From the NCBI RefSeq assembly GCF_964656455.1, contig NC_135717.1, positions 16,758,775-16,822,774 of the forward strand: a stretch of 64,000 nucleotides of DNA. The letters are read 5' to 3'. Positions within the stretch are counted from its first letter, which is position 1, and each line of letters opens with the position of its first letter. The notes under the pieces were generated by a model. It was not told the origin of the DNA and ran no database searches. It was given only the letters and a program-made list of their open reading frames with translations. Below, in pieces: positions 38,728 to 53,600 of this stretch. A program made the translations under genes and the position numbers. This stretch comes from Halichoerus grypus (Eukaryota; Chordata; Mammalia; Carnivora; Phocidae).

Positions 38728-41700
38728 CTGCAGGAAGACAAAACTGGAGTGAGGAAAGTCCACGGAACACTCTGGACCAATTGGCCTCGGCAAAACATCA
38801 AAGCACCCTTCATGGTAATGAGTCGTGCGCGCCACGGGTGCGTGGTATCCGCTCCAGGGACGGGGCGAGCTTCCTGGCAGTATGTTGAAAAGCTGTATGT
38901 TTAACAGTTTATTCCTCAGGCTCATCAAAATGTCACGGACCAATATTTGGGGTGGGCGGTTTGACAATATCCGGGAATACTAACAGCGATAGCCTGCGCT
39001 TACATGGTGCTTCGTATGGGCCACGTACTCTCTGCTGAAAGCTCAGAACATACGTATTCTTTTTTTTTTCCAAAACGTATATATTCTTTGGCTTAGCCAT
39101 TCCAGCTCCAGGAATTAATTCTAAAGAAGCCCCTACCCTTTCCCGTCATGCTCAGAGTAGGACAAGTGTGCAAATATGTGGGAGCTAAGAGCCATTTTTG
39201 GTCACTGTTTAAAATAGGTGGCAATTAGGGGCGCGTGGGTGGCTCAGTGGGTTAAGCATCTGCCTCTGGCTCAGGTCATGATCCCGGGGGTCCTGGGATC
39301 GAGCCCCAAGTGGGGGGGGTCCCTGCTCAGTGGGGAGTCTGCTTCTCCCTCTCCCTCTGCCCCTCCCCCCGCTTGTGTTCTCCCTTGCTCTGCTCTCTCT
39401 CTCTCTCTCTCTCTCCTCTCTCGATCAAATAAATAAATAAATAATCTTTAAAAAAATAGGTAGAAATTACAAACAATCTAAATGCTTATCCGTGGGGATC
39501 TTGTCTAAATAAAAGGTGGGCCATCCAGACAGCAGCAAACCAGCCAGGTTAAAGAATAAGAGGTGCATCTGACTGGGCTCACACGGAGAGAGCAAGATGG
39601 AATATCCGGCGGGAAATACAAGCTCCCAAGCAGTTTATATGGTATCCTTCCATTTACGTTTTCTTCTCTCTCTTTTTTTTTTTTTTTTGAAGATTTTATT
39701 TATTTGACAGAGACACAGCGAGAGCAGGAACACAAGCAGGGGGAGCGGGAGAGGGAGAAGCAGGCTTCCCGCAGAGCAGGGAGCCCGATGCGGGACTCGA
39801 TCCCAGGACCTTGGGATCACGACCTGAGCCGAAGGCAGATGCTTAACGACTGAGCCCCCCAGGCGCCCCCCATTTACGTTTTCTACCTGTGTACACAGAC
39901 ACTGACTTTTCTCTTTGTTTCTCTCATGCTCACACATATACATATATTTAAACAACAAAATTAGAACCTGGAAGAACAGAAACCGAGTGGTTGTTAGCGA
40001 CAACCCTCTGGGAGGGCAACAGGAAGAAACCGATTTTCTGCGTTGTCTTTTGCTGGACTCTTTGAGGGTTTCATATGGAACACCTGCCCTCTGGCATTCT
40101 TCACCTGGCGACTCCTCCTTCAAATCCCAACTCAAATGCCTCCTCTCCCGGGAGGCCTTCCCGGACTCCCCCAGCCTAAGCGAGGCTCCAGCACAAAGGC
40201 CCTTGAGTGCAGCCCTTACCATGCGTGCGCCCGTCTGTCTCCCCCATTAGACTGTGAGCCCCCCAAAGGCAGGGACCATGTCTGTGGGATGTCGCTCTGT
40301 CCCAGGGCCCGGCCCTTGAGATGTGGGCGCAGCCCCCTTCCCCAGGTCCCCAGTCCTGGCTCTGCCAGTGCTTGGTGGAGGGATGGGGGGGATGTCTCCC
40401 TTGCTCTTTGGGCCGCACCAGCCTTATCTGTAGAAGGAGCGAGGAGGCTGAGGCCGCCTCTAGCTTTAACGCTCCCTGATCCTGACATTCTCCGCGCCGA
40501 CTCCCGTGAAGCCCCTTTCCCAGCCTGGTTGTCTCAGGCAGGCGCGTGGCTCCCAGCAGCCCCCACCTTGTAGAGGACAGCGAAAATCACCAGCAGCAGC
40601 AAGAGCCCCCCGATGCCGCTCAGCACGTACACGTGGAGCATTTCCTTCTCGTAGACGATGTCAACCTTCATGATGACCTGCAGGAGGAGAGAAGGGGCTG
40701 TAAGGAGAAGGCTCTCCCACCTCCGCATGCTTGTGAATGGCGAGGTCTCCGCGTTTCTGGTCGGGACTGCAGCCCGACACCGCCAGGCTGGCCCCGACGC
40801 CTCTCCCCAGTGAACCTCCATGCAGCCGCCCGAGCGAGCTGGTAAACGTGCACACCACCCATCGGAAGCCCTGACATGGCTTCCTCGGGCCCAGCATGGA
40901 ATGCCAGAATCTCAGCTCAGCATGCAAAACCTTCCAGAATCTGGCTGAGGTGCAGCTTCCCTTCCCCTGCTCCGAGCTTCCCGCCTGGGTGGCCTGGGCC
41001 CCCACACTCGCTGCTCGCTCTGCTTCGAGCACTTTCCCGTCATGCTCAGAGTGGGCACGGGGTGGGTACCCTTTGCTGAGCTGCCATCGAATTGATCTCT
41101 GCCTGACACGTCTCAGATGGGTGACCGTGGGGCCCGCTTGCCAAGTGGTGGCGGGGTGCCCACGGCATCCAGCACGGCCTTCGCCAAGGCCCACAGCTCT
41201 GAGCGCCGGGAAGCTCTTCCTTCTGGGCCCAGCCCACACCTCCCACGGGGCCCTCCCGCTTCTGGGTCCAGCTCTTCCAGCTCTGCCCTGGGGCTCCGCG
41301 GAGCCCTCTGCTGCCCTCTGTTCCCGAAGCTTCTGAGGAGGCAAAGCCATACCTGGGCCAGGGAGGCGTTGCTGCCGTAGAGGTGGAAGTGCTTGCTGCT
41401 GTTGAAGGAGATGGAGAGGGAGCTGCATAGGCTGAACATGGAGGGGGCCTGCGGGAGGGGTGGGGGAGACGTCAGGCCAGGGGAACAGGAGCAGAACCCA
41501 CTGACCTCTGCACCCCACCTCGACTGAGGGGGAGAAGCCGAGGAGAAGGGGCCGCAGCGGGGTGCACCACGGCTTCTGAGTTCTCTACCATAGCGTCCTA
41601 ATGGGCCACGTCCCACGGCTGGCAGGAAAGTTTTCCTGCAGAGAACCCAGAAGAACCCTCCATAGACCCATGAAAACAGCCCTGCAAATTTCAAGCAAAT

Positions 41701-44700
41701 CGTGGTTCTCTTTCATCTGCCGCTGTGGAAATATCAGGGCTTTGCATCCGGGTACTAGAGAAAAACGCAGGAAGCCCATCTGGTGGGGAAGCCCACAGCT
41801 CAGCCCCCGGGCTCTCCCCACCCCCTGCGTCTGTTGCCAGCAGGTGCTACCTCGATCTCTCCCACCAGCTCCACAGTCCCGGTCACTTGGACAAGGATCT
41901 CCTCCTTGAAGGTAAGTGGGCAGTGGAACTTGGCTCTGGGCAAACAAGGCTGCCAAGAAGGAAGAGAGCAGGGGTCAGTGAGGCCTGTCTTCCCACCTGC
42001 ACTCTGTCAGCCCCCACCCCAACTTCTGAGCCCCTGGGCCCGGACCTCAGCCACACTGGGCAGCCTCTCGAGATCCTCACGATGGCAGGTCACAGCAGGC
42101 TCCTAGGAATGATGAGACGGGGTCTTCGGTTAGTCCAGAGCAGAGAGAGGACGCTGGCCCCTTAAGGCCACAACGTGGCCTCCCTCCCCACTCGCCGGAT
42201 CTGGGGCATCCCAGTTCACTCCCACTGGCTCTTGGCAGATTCAGAAATCACTGAGCCCAGCAGGATGCATCCATCCTCACTCCCTTCCCACACATCTGTA
42301 CCCCTTTATGGGCTCACTCCCACCGACCTGGGTGTCTGTCCCCCCTCTGGGCAGTACTCACCATCTGCACACTCCACTTGTGTGTGATGGGCCCCTCGCT
42401 GTGAGGCCCCGGCACTCCAACCAAGGCCTCCAGGGCAGGCATGTTGTGGTCATAGACAGAAGGCTGAATCCTCACCTAGGACAGAGGACGCGGGCCCGCA
42501 GAGCCCTAAATGCCAGCCGCCCCTCCAGCCGCCCCTCCAACCACCCCTCCAGAGGCAATCCTCACTGGCTGAGGCCCGAGGGACGCATGGGGGAGACGTC
42601 AGGCCAGCGCGGGCTACCTATGCCCCTCTGCCTTCTCCTCGGGGCAGACCCTCGCACACCCGGCAAGGTACCACTCAAGTATCATCTCTGATGGTTCGGC
42701 TGACGCCCCCAGGGGAGCGCGGCTACCCCGCCACGTGTTCCCACAGCGCTCCCCGTTCCCAGCAGGACGTGGGTCTGTCTGTCCACGGACTGCACGCTCC
42801 ATGACGGCAGCCCCTGTGGCTTCTTTCCCTGGCAATTCCCTGCTGCCTGACACACTACGTAGCACACAGTAGGCCTCCAGAAAAATCGATGCCTGAATGA
42901 GCGAAAGAAAGAACGAAGGGCATTTAACAAGGATAGATGCAAAAATTGTTGGCACAATGCAGGTTGGGAAGGACTCACTTTGGCGAGGGCACTGAACTGA
43001 TTTAAGAAACAAGTCCTGAGTACCTTTTAGATGAAAGGGCCAACTGTGCGAGGCCTGGGAGACCCAGAATCGGAGAAGAAAGTGACTCAGGAGTAGCACC
43101 AGGGAACCACGGCTCAGGGAGGCCAAACAGGGAAACTAATATCCAGTTGGAGAGGTTCTACCATTAGTCACTCGACAAACATTTGTGGACGCTTGAAAAA
43201 TATCAGGTATGTTAAATTGAAAAGGCCTAATGTCAGAGGCAGCATTTGACTTTAACCATGGAAGACAGAGAGGACTGGAACAGATGAAGATGGCGGAAGG
43301 CACCCAGGGAGCGAAAATGTGGGGAGTCAGGACAGCACCAGGCGAGTGTGACACGGCGGGAGGTAGGGGGCCTGGGACAGAGAGGAGGTAGGACATACGT
43401 CTGGAAAGGAGACTTGGGGTGAGACTGTGTGCCCAGAAAGCCTAAGGCCAGAAATCAGGGGACCCTCAACTAGGCAAGGCGAGTCACGGAAGACAGCTGA
43501 GGAGGGCAGGCTCTGGGGGGCTCCCTCACGCCAGGCCCAGAACGGAAAGAGGCGGGGAAGGCAGGCCGAGGTCCAAGCCGGGAGCCTGTGCCAACAGCTG
43601 TAAGAGGGAGAGGAACCTGAGTCTGAACAGTAGTGGGGGCCAAGGAGACAAGGGAATACGGAATAGAAGTTGAGGAGGCAGGGGGGCCCGGCACGGAGGA
43701 AGGACAAATTCACCCGGACTTGGAAGTTCTGCTTGAGGAAAAGGGTGCTTTTGAGCACCCCTCAGGTGATGCTGGCTTAGGGGAAAGTGATACATTTGGT
43801 TTAGAACATGTTGAGACAAAGCTTCAAGAGGAACAATTGCGCTCCTAGGTATATACCCAGGATAAATAAAACGTGTCTGCACCAAAACTTGTGCAGGAAC
43901 ATTCAAGCAACACGGTCTATAAAAGCCAAAAAGTGGAAACCACCGAGATGCCCACCAGCTGACGCCCGGACAAATCTAGCTCGGCCTACCTCACGATGTA
44001 ATATTATCTGGCAATAAAAAAGAATATAGAACTGGCCCGGGCTACAACGCGGATGACCCCTGAAAACACCATGCGAACTCAAAGAAGCCAGTCACAAAAG
44101 ACCCCATACTGTAGGATTCCTCCCCTACATAAAGGTTCTTTCTGGAATAATGAAAATCTTCTAAAATTAGATTGTGGTGATGATTGTACAACTTTACTAA
44201 TATACTAAGAGCCACTGAACCATATGCTTTATTATTTTTTTTAAAAGATTTTATGTACTTATTTGAGAGAGAGACAAAGAGAGCACCAGCAGGGGGAGGG
44301 GCAGAGAGAGAGGGAGAGGGAGAAGCAGACTCCCCGCTGAGCAGGGGGCCCGACTCAGGGCTCAATCCCAGGACCCTGAGATCACGACCTGAGCCAAAGT
44401 CAGACCCTTAAGGGACTTAGCCACCCAGGTGCCCCTGATCTGTACACTTTAAAAGCAGGTATATCAGGGGTGCCTGGGTGGCTCAGTCGGTTAAGTGTCT
44501 GCCTTCGGCTCAGGTCACGATCCCAGGGTCCTGGGATCAAGCCCTGCTTCGGGGCTCCCTGCTCAGCGGGAAGCCTGCTTCTCCCTCTCCTTCTGCCCCT
44601 CCCCCCATTTGTGTGCTCTCTCTCTCTGAAATAAAATCTTTTTTCATAAAAGCAGGTAAATCGTATGGACTGTGACTTTTATCTCATTCTATCATAAAGC

Positions 44701-47617
44701 TGTTAAAAGGCAGAAAAAGATGCTCAAGGGCATCTGGGCGGAGAGCAGTGACAGGCTGCGGGGCCAGGCGCGCCGGGGGAGCAGGAGGGTCGTGGTGCGG
44801 AGTTGCGAGCTGGGAGGGGGACTCGAACTGTGGGAACCCATGCCGGGCGGGCAGTGAAGATGGGGCGCGTGGGGAGACGCACGTAAGAACGATCGCCATT
44901 TGCCGAACGCTCAGCTCGCTGGGCATCCTGTGGTTCTGGCCGAGTGCCGCTGTCTGTGGCGGGCAGCACTGTCCCCGTGTCACAGAGGGGAGGACTGAGG
45001 TTCAGGGAGAAGAATCTGTCTGAAGTGATCGGGGAGCAGAGCGGGCATCTGAGCCCAGGCTGCGCCTCCAGAGACTGGATGGGCTGCGCTCTATCACCTT
45101 CCTTGGATGATGGACCCACCTAAAGTAGGTGCGGTTATCATCCCCATTTTACTGATTGAAAAACTGAGGCTCAGAGAGGTTAACTAAACTGCCCAAGGCC
45201 ACACAGCTTGAAATGGCAGAGCTTTAAAAAGATTTCAGGTCTGGCTGAAGCCTATGCACCTAACCGGCCAGGGGAGAGGGAGCCCATGAGGAAGAAGACC
45301 CCATGGGCCGGCTGCCCAGCTCTCACTGGATTACCATGCCTGCTGAGCTCACAACAGACCCCAGCTGACGTCCCTGTGGCAAAAGGGGCCTAACAGGAGA
45401 GCTTCCGGCAAGAGGGAAAGATCCCCAGTGTCCCACGCCTAGTTGGGTTTCGTTAAAACAGACATCATTAGGGCCTTTAGCAAGAGTGGCTGCGCGGTGG
45501 GCCAGGCGGCAGGGAGCCAAATGCAGAGCTTAAGATGCTGGAGGGTGCTGATGTGGCTGGGGGTGGCCGGAGGCATCTGGCTCTGATGACTACCCTGAGA
45601 GAGAGAGAGAGAGATGGGGTGTGTGGGGGCAGGGGGGAGCGCAAAAGGTTTGAGTTGGCTCCCAGAGGAGTGGGGCAAGAAGGGAAGCAGGCTTCCACAG
45701 TCGCTGCGGAATCTCCAGGCTGGGGCCCAAGACCCGCCTCAGCCATTAACAGCCTCCACTCCCCAGGCACCGGGCCAAGCACTCCACGGGGAGTAAGTAC
45801 CCCACTTCAACCTCACAACACCTGCAAGTTCTCGTGCCGAACGCCATTTGTCACAGCAGGGAACTGAGGCATGGACAGTTAAGCCCTTGGCCCAAGGTCA
45901 CACAGAGATCCAGGGGTAGAGTTGGGGCTTGGATCCATGCCTGTCCAAGTCTTCCCCACTATTCTGCTGGCAGAAGGACTAGTCTGCCAACCTCCTCGGG
46001 GAGCCCAGAGGCATCCCAGCGAACAGCACTAGAAACCAACCCTGCTGGCCATTCTCTATGCAAATGGGCATCTGACCTCCCCAAGGGCCCCTCTCCTCCA
46101 TCATCTATTCCAGAGGAGATGGCTCCAGCCTCTGTTCTAAACGGGCTACCTGCCTGGGGTCCCTTTCCTGCTGGGTTCCTGCCCCAGTCTGCCCTGACGC
46201 CAACACGGCCTTGGGCAAAGACAGTTTCTCTTTGGGGCCTCAGTTTCCTCCATGGGAAAACAAGAGTGCCTTCAGCACGGTCAGTGCCTACTCCTCTCTG
46301 AGGTCTCTCGTCTAAAAAGGCCTTAGACTCCTGGAGCTTTAGTCTCAGGGGCTGGCCTCCCTCTTCTTTGTTCCCGTGAAGATTGCTATTACAGCTCCGA
46401 GCATATGGCATGAGAAGTGACAGATCATTAACACAGAGGTTAAACACATGAAATTTGGTATTCCAATAAGTGCTGGAATCTGACCTTTCCCCTTTAGTGG
46501 CTGGGTAACCTGGCAAGTTACTCGGCCTCTCTGTGCTGTGGATGTCTCATCTGCACGCTGGGAATGGCCACGCCTCTACCTTCTGGGGTGAGAATCACAG
46601 GGGAGGGGGTCACATATATAAAGCACCAGGCAGAGAACCGGGTCAGGGGCCCTGACGGACTTAGGTAAGAGAGAAGTACCTAGACTAGAACTGTGGCTCA
46701 TTGAACGTGTGAATGAAAATCTAGGTTCTCTCTCAGAGTGCTTCTGGCTCTCAAGCTCTGCGATCCCACAAAGGATCCAGTGCTGGAAACGAGCTGGAGG
46801 CACTTCCGTGGGGGCTGTGAGGCGCTCTAGAAAGGATCACGGGATGAGGCGGAGGGCGCCGGGTTCGCCAAGGATGAGGCTCGTGTCTCTGCAGCCTCCG
46901 CGCTTTCCTCAGGATGGGGCTGGAAACCGTGTGACCCAGAAGGGCCTTTTCACACGGAGGTTCATACCTGGTAGATGTGTTTGACAAGGTGGCTCTTGGG
47001 ACCCTTGGGGGTGAAGCTGACATACAGTGTGGAGTTTTCCTTGCTGTGGAGAGAAGGAAGAGCAGAGGTAGAAAGAGGAGAAGACATGGACCCAATCTCC
47101 AGCAGGGCAGGGGCCCGGGCCAGGGGAAGCCTCTGAGGGAACCCCCAGGGACCACACAGCCTTGCTCTCATGTAACCTTCCAGCGCTCTGCTGTTTCCCT
47201 TTGGAAAGTGAGGCTCATGGAAGGGGTCTGTCTGTTGCCCGGCGTCCTGCCGTGGAGGGCCAGGGCTGGAACCCAGGCGGATGTGCCTTTGGAGCTGTGT
47301 GCTCCCCACCACACAGGGTCCCCACCTCACGAGGGTCTCCACTGTCCTCTGGGTCCTTCATCTCCCACATAATGGCACCAGCCTCTGGCTTCCTCGCCAT
47401 CCCATCCTTCCAATGACCTTCCTAATGTCACTGTCTGATCCTGCCACCTGCCTACTCGGAATCCGCCGATGGCCCCCTGCTGCCCACAAGGGTCAGGCCC
47501 ACAGCCCCCCATGTCCAATCCTGCCCGCTGCACCCCCCACACACCTGTTGTCCCCCACGCCTGCACGCTCCCTGCTCCCCAAATCTACCCCACTGCTTGC
47601 TGCTTCCTTTCGTCTAC

Positions 47618-47648
<31 letters not shown>

Positions 47649-50600
47649 AGGAGAACGTCCTTCCTCCTCCCTGGCCCTTATCTGAACCCCCTCATTCCCC
47701 AGACCCCAGTTTAAGCCCCCACCTCTCCATGAACCCTCCCATCACTCCTCCAACCCAAATCACCTCTCCTGGCTCTAATTTCATATTGCACTCCAGATAA
47801 TATCATTGTGTTTGGCATTTGCCTTCAAAAGCACCAGAGACCTTGGCTCAGTCACTGTCCCTGTCCCCCTCTCACTGAGCCAACCTGAGAAAGCTACTCT
47901 GCTTTTCGGGCTTCATCCTCTTTTCTGTAAATGAGAAAATCCAACTGGGGATCCCGATGGGTCCTTCCCGCCATAACCTTGTGAGACTCACTGATTCTGT
48001 GTACGCGTGAGCTTGGCCTCTCCTACCTGACTATGAGCTCTCTGTGGGCAAGAGCCATTGCGAACAGTTTCTCCTTCTCTCTCCCAGCGCTCCTGGCCCC
48101 CAGGAAGCGGGGGGCATCTAGCACAGGGTTTTGGAGTCAGACAGACCCAAATTCGGACGCCAGCATCCGTGCTTCCTAGCTTTAAGACTCTGAGTGAGTT
48201 CCTCCCTTCTCCGAGCCTGCCTGTTCCCTGGAACGTGGAGAGAGGCGCAGCTGCCCCCCGAGGGGCTGAAAGCTCCAGGGGAGGCCCCAGCTGTGCACTG
48301 CGGCGAGCACAGTGTCTGAAATAAGGTCAACACTCCGTGTGCTTTTTCTTCCATCAGTAAACCATTGATCTCAGAACTCCTAAAGGGCCTCCACTCTTTG
48401 GGGTGTTGAAAACTCTTGGGGTTGTGGCTGGAATCAGTTCTAATGACCCCTGGGGGGCCAGAGGAAAGGAGGAGGCTCTGAAGGAGAGCCCCGGGGGGCA
48501 AGGCTGAGCCCTGGGTGGGGGAGGTGGAGGTGGGAGGAAAGGGCCGGTGGGCGGCTCAGGACTTACTCCTCAGTGAGGATGTTGATGGGGTACAGGACAG
48601 GGATGCTGGTGGTGGCCAAGTTGTTCCCCAAGACGCCTGAGTCCTCATTGTCACTGCACGGGGGCAAGGCAGAGGCCAGTGTTAGGAGAAGCGTGTGGCC
48701 AGGACCGTGTGGCCGTCTGCGAGCCGGGGCGCCTGCCTGGGGCCTGCTCACCAGCTCACATTGGCGTGCAGCTCGACAAAGTCCCCCCAGGAGCTGTTCA
48801 GCAGCGTATGAAACATCATCTGGATGACAACCTGGCAGGGGAGGAGAGGGCAATGAGGAGGGAAGCACCTCAGGGCCCCCAAGCCCAACTGCTGTGAGAC
48901 CGGGGACCACTGTTATTTAGCCCCATAAATAGGTGTTTTACCCCCATTGTACAGATGAGGATCCAAAGTTCCAAACATTTAAGTCGCGTGTAAGGTCACA
49001 AAATGAATAACCCAACCCCAGGTTTGCCTGATTCCAAAGTCCAAGCTGTCATTCCCTTTGGGGTAGGAAGGGGGAGCTTCTTCACCCATCACCTGCACCC
49101 TTCCCTCCCTACCTCAGCCCAGAGCCCCTCGGCGGCCGCTTGGCTCCTCGGGGTTTGAGGCACTCACCGAGCTGCCTGCTCTGAAGATGGGAGAGCTCAC
49201 GTTGCAAGAGAGGATCCTGGTCAGAAGCTCAGATACCTCGGGAAGCTCCTCGCAGCTCACAGGTATCTGGCTGTGGGGCTGGGGGTGAGAAGAGAAGGAA
49301 CAGACTTCTTAGTGGGCAAGGCCAAGGTTCCCGGAGGCCACCAACCCTCAGGGCCCACGTCCCCCTGCTCTGTCCCTGCCAGGGCATATTCTCAGGGGGA
49401 GGGGGGGAGTCAGGGGCACAGCCAGAGGCTTCATTCAAAGATGTTCACCACAACGCGATGTATAATTGTGAAAATCCAGAAGTGATCCAACAGTTCAAAG
49501 AGCTAGGAATGGTTCGGTGCGCTGAACAATCCCAGGCAAGGATACGGTGAGATCTACACAGTCAGCAACCATTTTTAAAGTGAGCTCGAGCCTTGATCCT
49601 GGGCTAAGCAGCATAGAACCATTCATCTTCACCATCCTCTGGGAGGACGGATCTCAGCCTCAAGATCGGGGAGGGACTTCGATAAGGAAACAGAGGCTTG
49701 GGGAAGTCCGGTGACTTCCCCGGGTCCCACCCCTGGGTCATCTGGCAGGGATCTGGTAGGAAAGTGAACACAGGTCTGTCTGACTCTGGATCTCGAGTTC
49801 TACACCACTCTACCAGATGCCCCGTGAGGAAGCATTTAATGTTGCTGGGTGAGAATAATTCAAATGTCCACCGACAGATGACCGGATAAACAAAATGTGG
49901 TCTATCCATACAATGGAGTATTATTCAGCTTTAAAAAGCAAATTGGCCCATGCTGTCATATGGATGCACCTCACAAATGCCATGCTAAGCGAAGAAGACA
50001 GACACGAGAGGACAATATCCTATGATTCCACGTCTGTGAAAAATCTAGAATAGGCCAATTCATAGAGACGGAAAGTAGATGAGAGATGACCGGGGCGAAG
50101 GGTGGGGAATGGGGAATTATGGCTTTTAATAGATTGAGAGCTTCTGTTTGAGATGATGGAAAAATTCTGCAAACAGATGCCGACGGCACAACGTCGTGAA
50201 TGTTCTCAATGCCACGGAATTGTATGCTTGGAAAGGGCTAAAATGGTACCTTTGCTATTACATATATTTTACCACAATAACCATTTGTTTTAAAAACAAG
50301 GAGGAAAAATAACCAAATGGAGAACAAATTGCCCATCAGTAAAAACAAGTACAGGATGAATGAATATGCAACGTAATTTATATGTATGTGTGTAGATACA
50401 CAGCAGGATAAACACTAAAATATTAAAAGTAGTAAGTGCTGAGTTGTAAGAGTATGGGGTGATAGTCTTCTCTAAACTTCTCTGTGATTTCCAGCTTTCT
50501 GTGGTGATCACGTATTACTTCAGCGCTGAGAATTAACAAAGTAAAAGTTGTATTTAAAACAACCCAGGCTTGGTGGCACCTGGGTGGCTCAGTCGTTAAG

Positions 50601-53600
50601 CGTCTGCCTTCGGCTCAGGTCATGATCCCAGGGTCCTGGGATCAAGCCCCACATCGGGCTCCCTGCTCTGCGGGAGGCCTGCTTCTCCCTCTCCCACTCC
50701 CCCCTGCTTGTGTTCCCTCTCTCGTTGTGTCTCTCTCTGTCAAATAAATAAACAAAATCTTTAAAAAAATAAAAATAAAAATAAAACAAGCCAGGCCACC
50801 CCGCAAAAACACGTTGGTCCCCTTTAGGATGGAGGGAGAGGGCGCTCACTAAATCTGTGAACACCTTCTTGGTCACCAGATCCACGAGCCTCTGTCACAT
50901 TCTCCATTCCATGTGACCCTCTCGCTAGCCCTGCGGGTGTCCCCAGCCTCTCTGGTGGGGGATCTGAGGCCCACGGAGGGTGAGAGTGGCCATCAGGCTG
51001 AGAACCCGGATGTGGGCGCAAGGCTTCTGCATGCCTGCTGCTGCCCACATCTTCAGGCTGTCCTGTCTGCCCGAGGCCCTGCGAGGGGAGCAGGAGCTGT
51101 GGGGACAAGGGAGGCCTCGGGGCAGGCCCTGCCTTGGCGCTCACCTTGCGCATCTCCACTTTGCGGAAGGAGAGTCCCTGGGGGAAGCTCAGGTGGAGGT
51201 GGACCCAGTATGCGTCTTCTTCCAAGTTATTCAGTATCAGCTCCACAGAGAAGCTGGCAGAGGGGGTCAGACGCAGGACACTGGATCTGGGGGGCAAGAG
51301 CCGGGAAAAGTTACAGAGGCCCAGGTGAAGGAAGCAGGATCAGAGGCGGGGGCTGTCAGAACTGAGGGATCTGCTAGGCTAGAAAAAAATGAATACACCC
51401 AAATCAGCTCCTGTGCACAGGCTTTGAGTGATTCGACCTCATCTGATCCTGACAGGCGTGCCCAAGGGACTGGAATTTCCCCAAGAGGCGAACGAAGGCC
51501 CACGAGACAGATCTAGTGAGTACAGACGCGGGTCTTCTGACTCGAAGCGCCCTGTTCTTTCCCGCGCCCAGGAGCTGCCGCAGGAAAACACCAGGTGGCA
51601 CAGGAGGGCCCAGGGGGTTGGAGGCCTCACCCTGCAGAGGAGAACGAGAGCCCCAGATCTGCCTCACACTTCTTGTCCTCCCCGCAGTTCTTCTCAAAAG
51701 GGATCTGAAAGGCCAAGAAGAAAGACTAGGAGACTCAGGCCCCAGCCCCAGGAGGGAGGGAGCCTGGTCTCTCCAGCTGCCTCTCTTTCCCTCTTACCTC
51801 CTTGGCCTCTGTGTGTGGTGAGGGTCTCAGGATGGGCTGTATGTCCTTGCCCTGCTGAGCAGAGTGGTGGGAGGGCCGGGAGACAAGACAGGTTAGTTGA
51901 GGCAGCAGAACTCTCGAAGGAGGGCTGGAGGGGCTCAGAGCTTGGGGCTCAGCTGGGCTGGCTTGGTCGGCCCCTCTCAGGAGCCAAGGCCCGCCCCAGG
52001 CGGCACCTCACCCTCCTGACTCGGCCCCAAGCTCACCTGTGCAGTCCTTGAATGGCAGCTCCTCAAGGGAGGCCGAGGCTCAGGGTGTCCATTGGACAAG
52101 AGAACCTGGCCTTGACAAAGCAGCTCCAAAGCTCCTCCTAGCCCATCTCCTTCTTCCCTGGGCTCGCCCGCCAGTGACTAGCTCTTACTGTGGTTCTCCT
52201 CGGCAAACCCCAGCTCCCCCCAGAGCAGCTCTCCATCTCTCCTCAGATCAAGGCCAGTTTTCCCAACATTTCTGGGGCTTCTGCTCCAGGCCAGGCCCTG
52301 TGCTGGGCACTGGGTATACACACCAGAGAACAAAAGAGACACACTGCCCATCTCCCCGCCTCCCACCCCACCCTCCCCAATCTAGGGGGAGAAACGACCA
52401 GCATCTTCAAGAGTCTGAAGGGACAAGTACAGGGTATATTCAGAGCCTGCAGAAGGGAATCCTATCTCCCACTGAAATCTAAAGGATGAGCAGGAGAGAG
52501 CCTGGTGAAAAGGGAGAGGGAGGAAGAAAGGACAGGCTACACGAAGGCCCGAGGCTAGAGAGCTTGCGCCTGTGCGTGCAGCCGGAAGACGCTCAGACCC
52601 GCCGCAGTGCTGCGTGACGGGGGCAGGAGACCGCAGCAGGGTCCAGGTTCCCCTGGGCCTTGAAGCCACGTTTGGGAGTTGGGACTTTATCCTGAGGGTA
52701 ATGGCTTCATAGAAGTGTTCTGTGAGTTATTAGCTGAATGTTCTAGAAAGACTCCAGCCTCCTCCACTTCCAGGCCACCTGCCAAGCAACCTCCACACTC
52801 TTCCTTAAGGGACAGGGGTCCTGGGGGCCTCTGCTGACTGTACCCACCCATCCTAAACACAGATTCCCGCCACTCACTAGACCACAGCCAGCCCCCAAAT
52901 GGGCATCCGGGGCCTCTGTCTTGCTCAGTTGTCCTTCTACCAGAAGCTACGCCCACCTCCTCATCTTCCTTGAATGTAGCACCACACCTTTCCTCATGCT
53001 TTTCCCTTTACCTCTCCTCAATCCACCACCCAAAGTTGACTCATTCTGCAAGACCCAGAACCAGTGACACTTCCCCCAGGAAGCCTTTCTTAAGAAACTG
53101 TGAGCTCATGTCTCTTTTTTACCCTGAGTTCCTACTCCACACAGCTCGGCTTTAAAAAAAAAAAAAAAAAATTAGTGCCGACGGCAGAGACTGCTGGTTG
53201 TCTCCATATACCCTTCCTCTTCATCCGCCTTTAAAACAGAGCCTCCCTTTCCACGTGGTCATACGGCCACCTGGCCAGGCGGCTGCACTTCTCAGGCTCG
53301 TACTTAGGTGTGGCCGTGTGACCAAGTTCTGACCGATGAGATGCAAGGGTAAGCATCACGTGGATTTCAGGAAGGAGTCTCAAAGGGAAGGGGTGTGCTC
53401 TTGCACGGTCTCTCTCACGCCTGCTGTGCTCCCAACACCCACAGGCTGCGCCGTCTTTGTTGCCTGGGCTCACACGATGCCTTCTCCCTGAACGCCCACC
53501 TCCCCTTCTCTACCCGGGGACTTCAGGGGTCGCGTCTCAGGCAACAGACATGTTGTCTAAGATTCTATTGCCACGCCACATCTACCCTGACCACAGCCTC

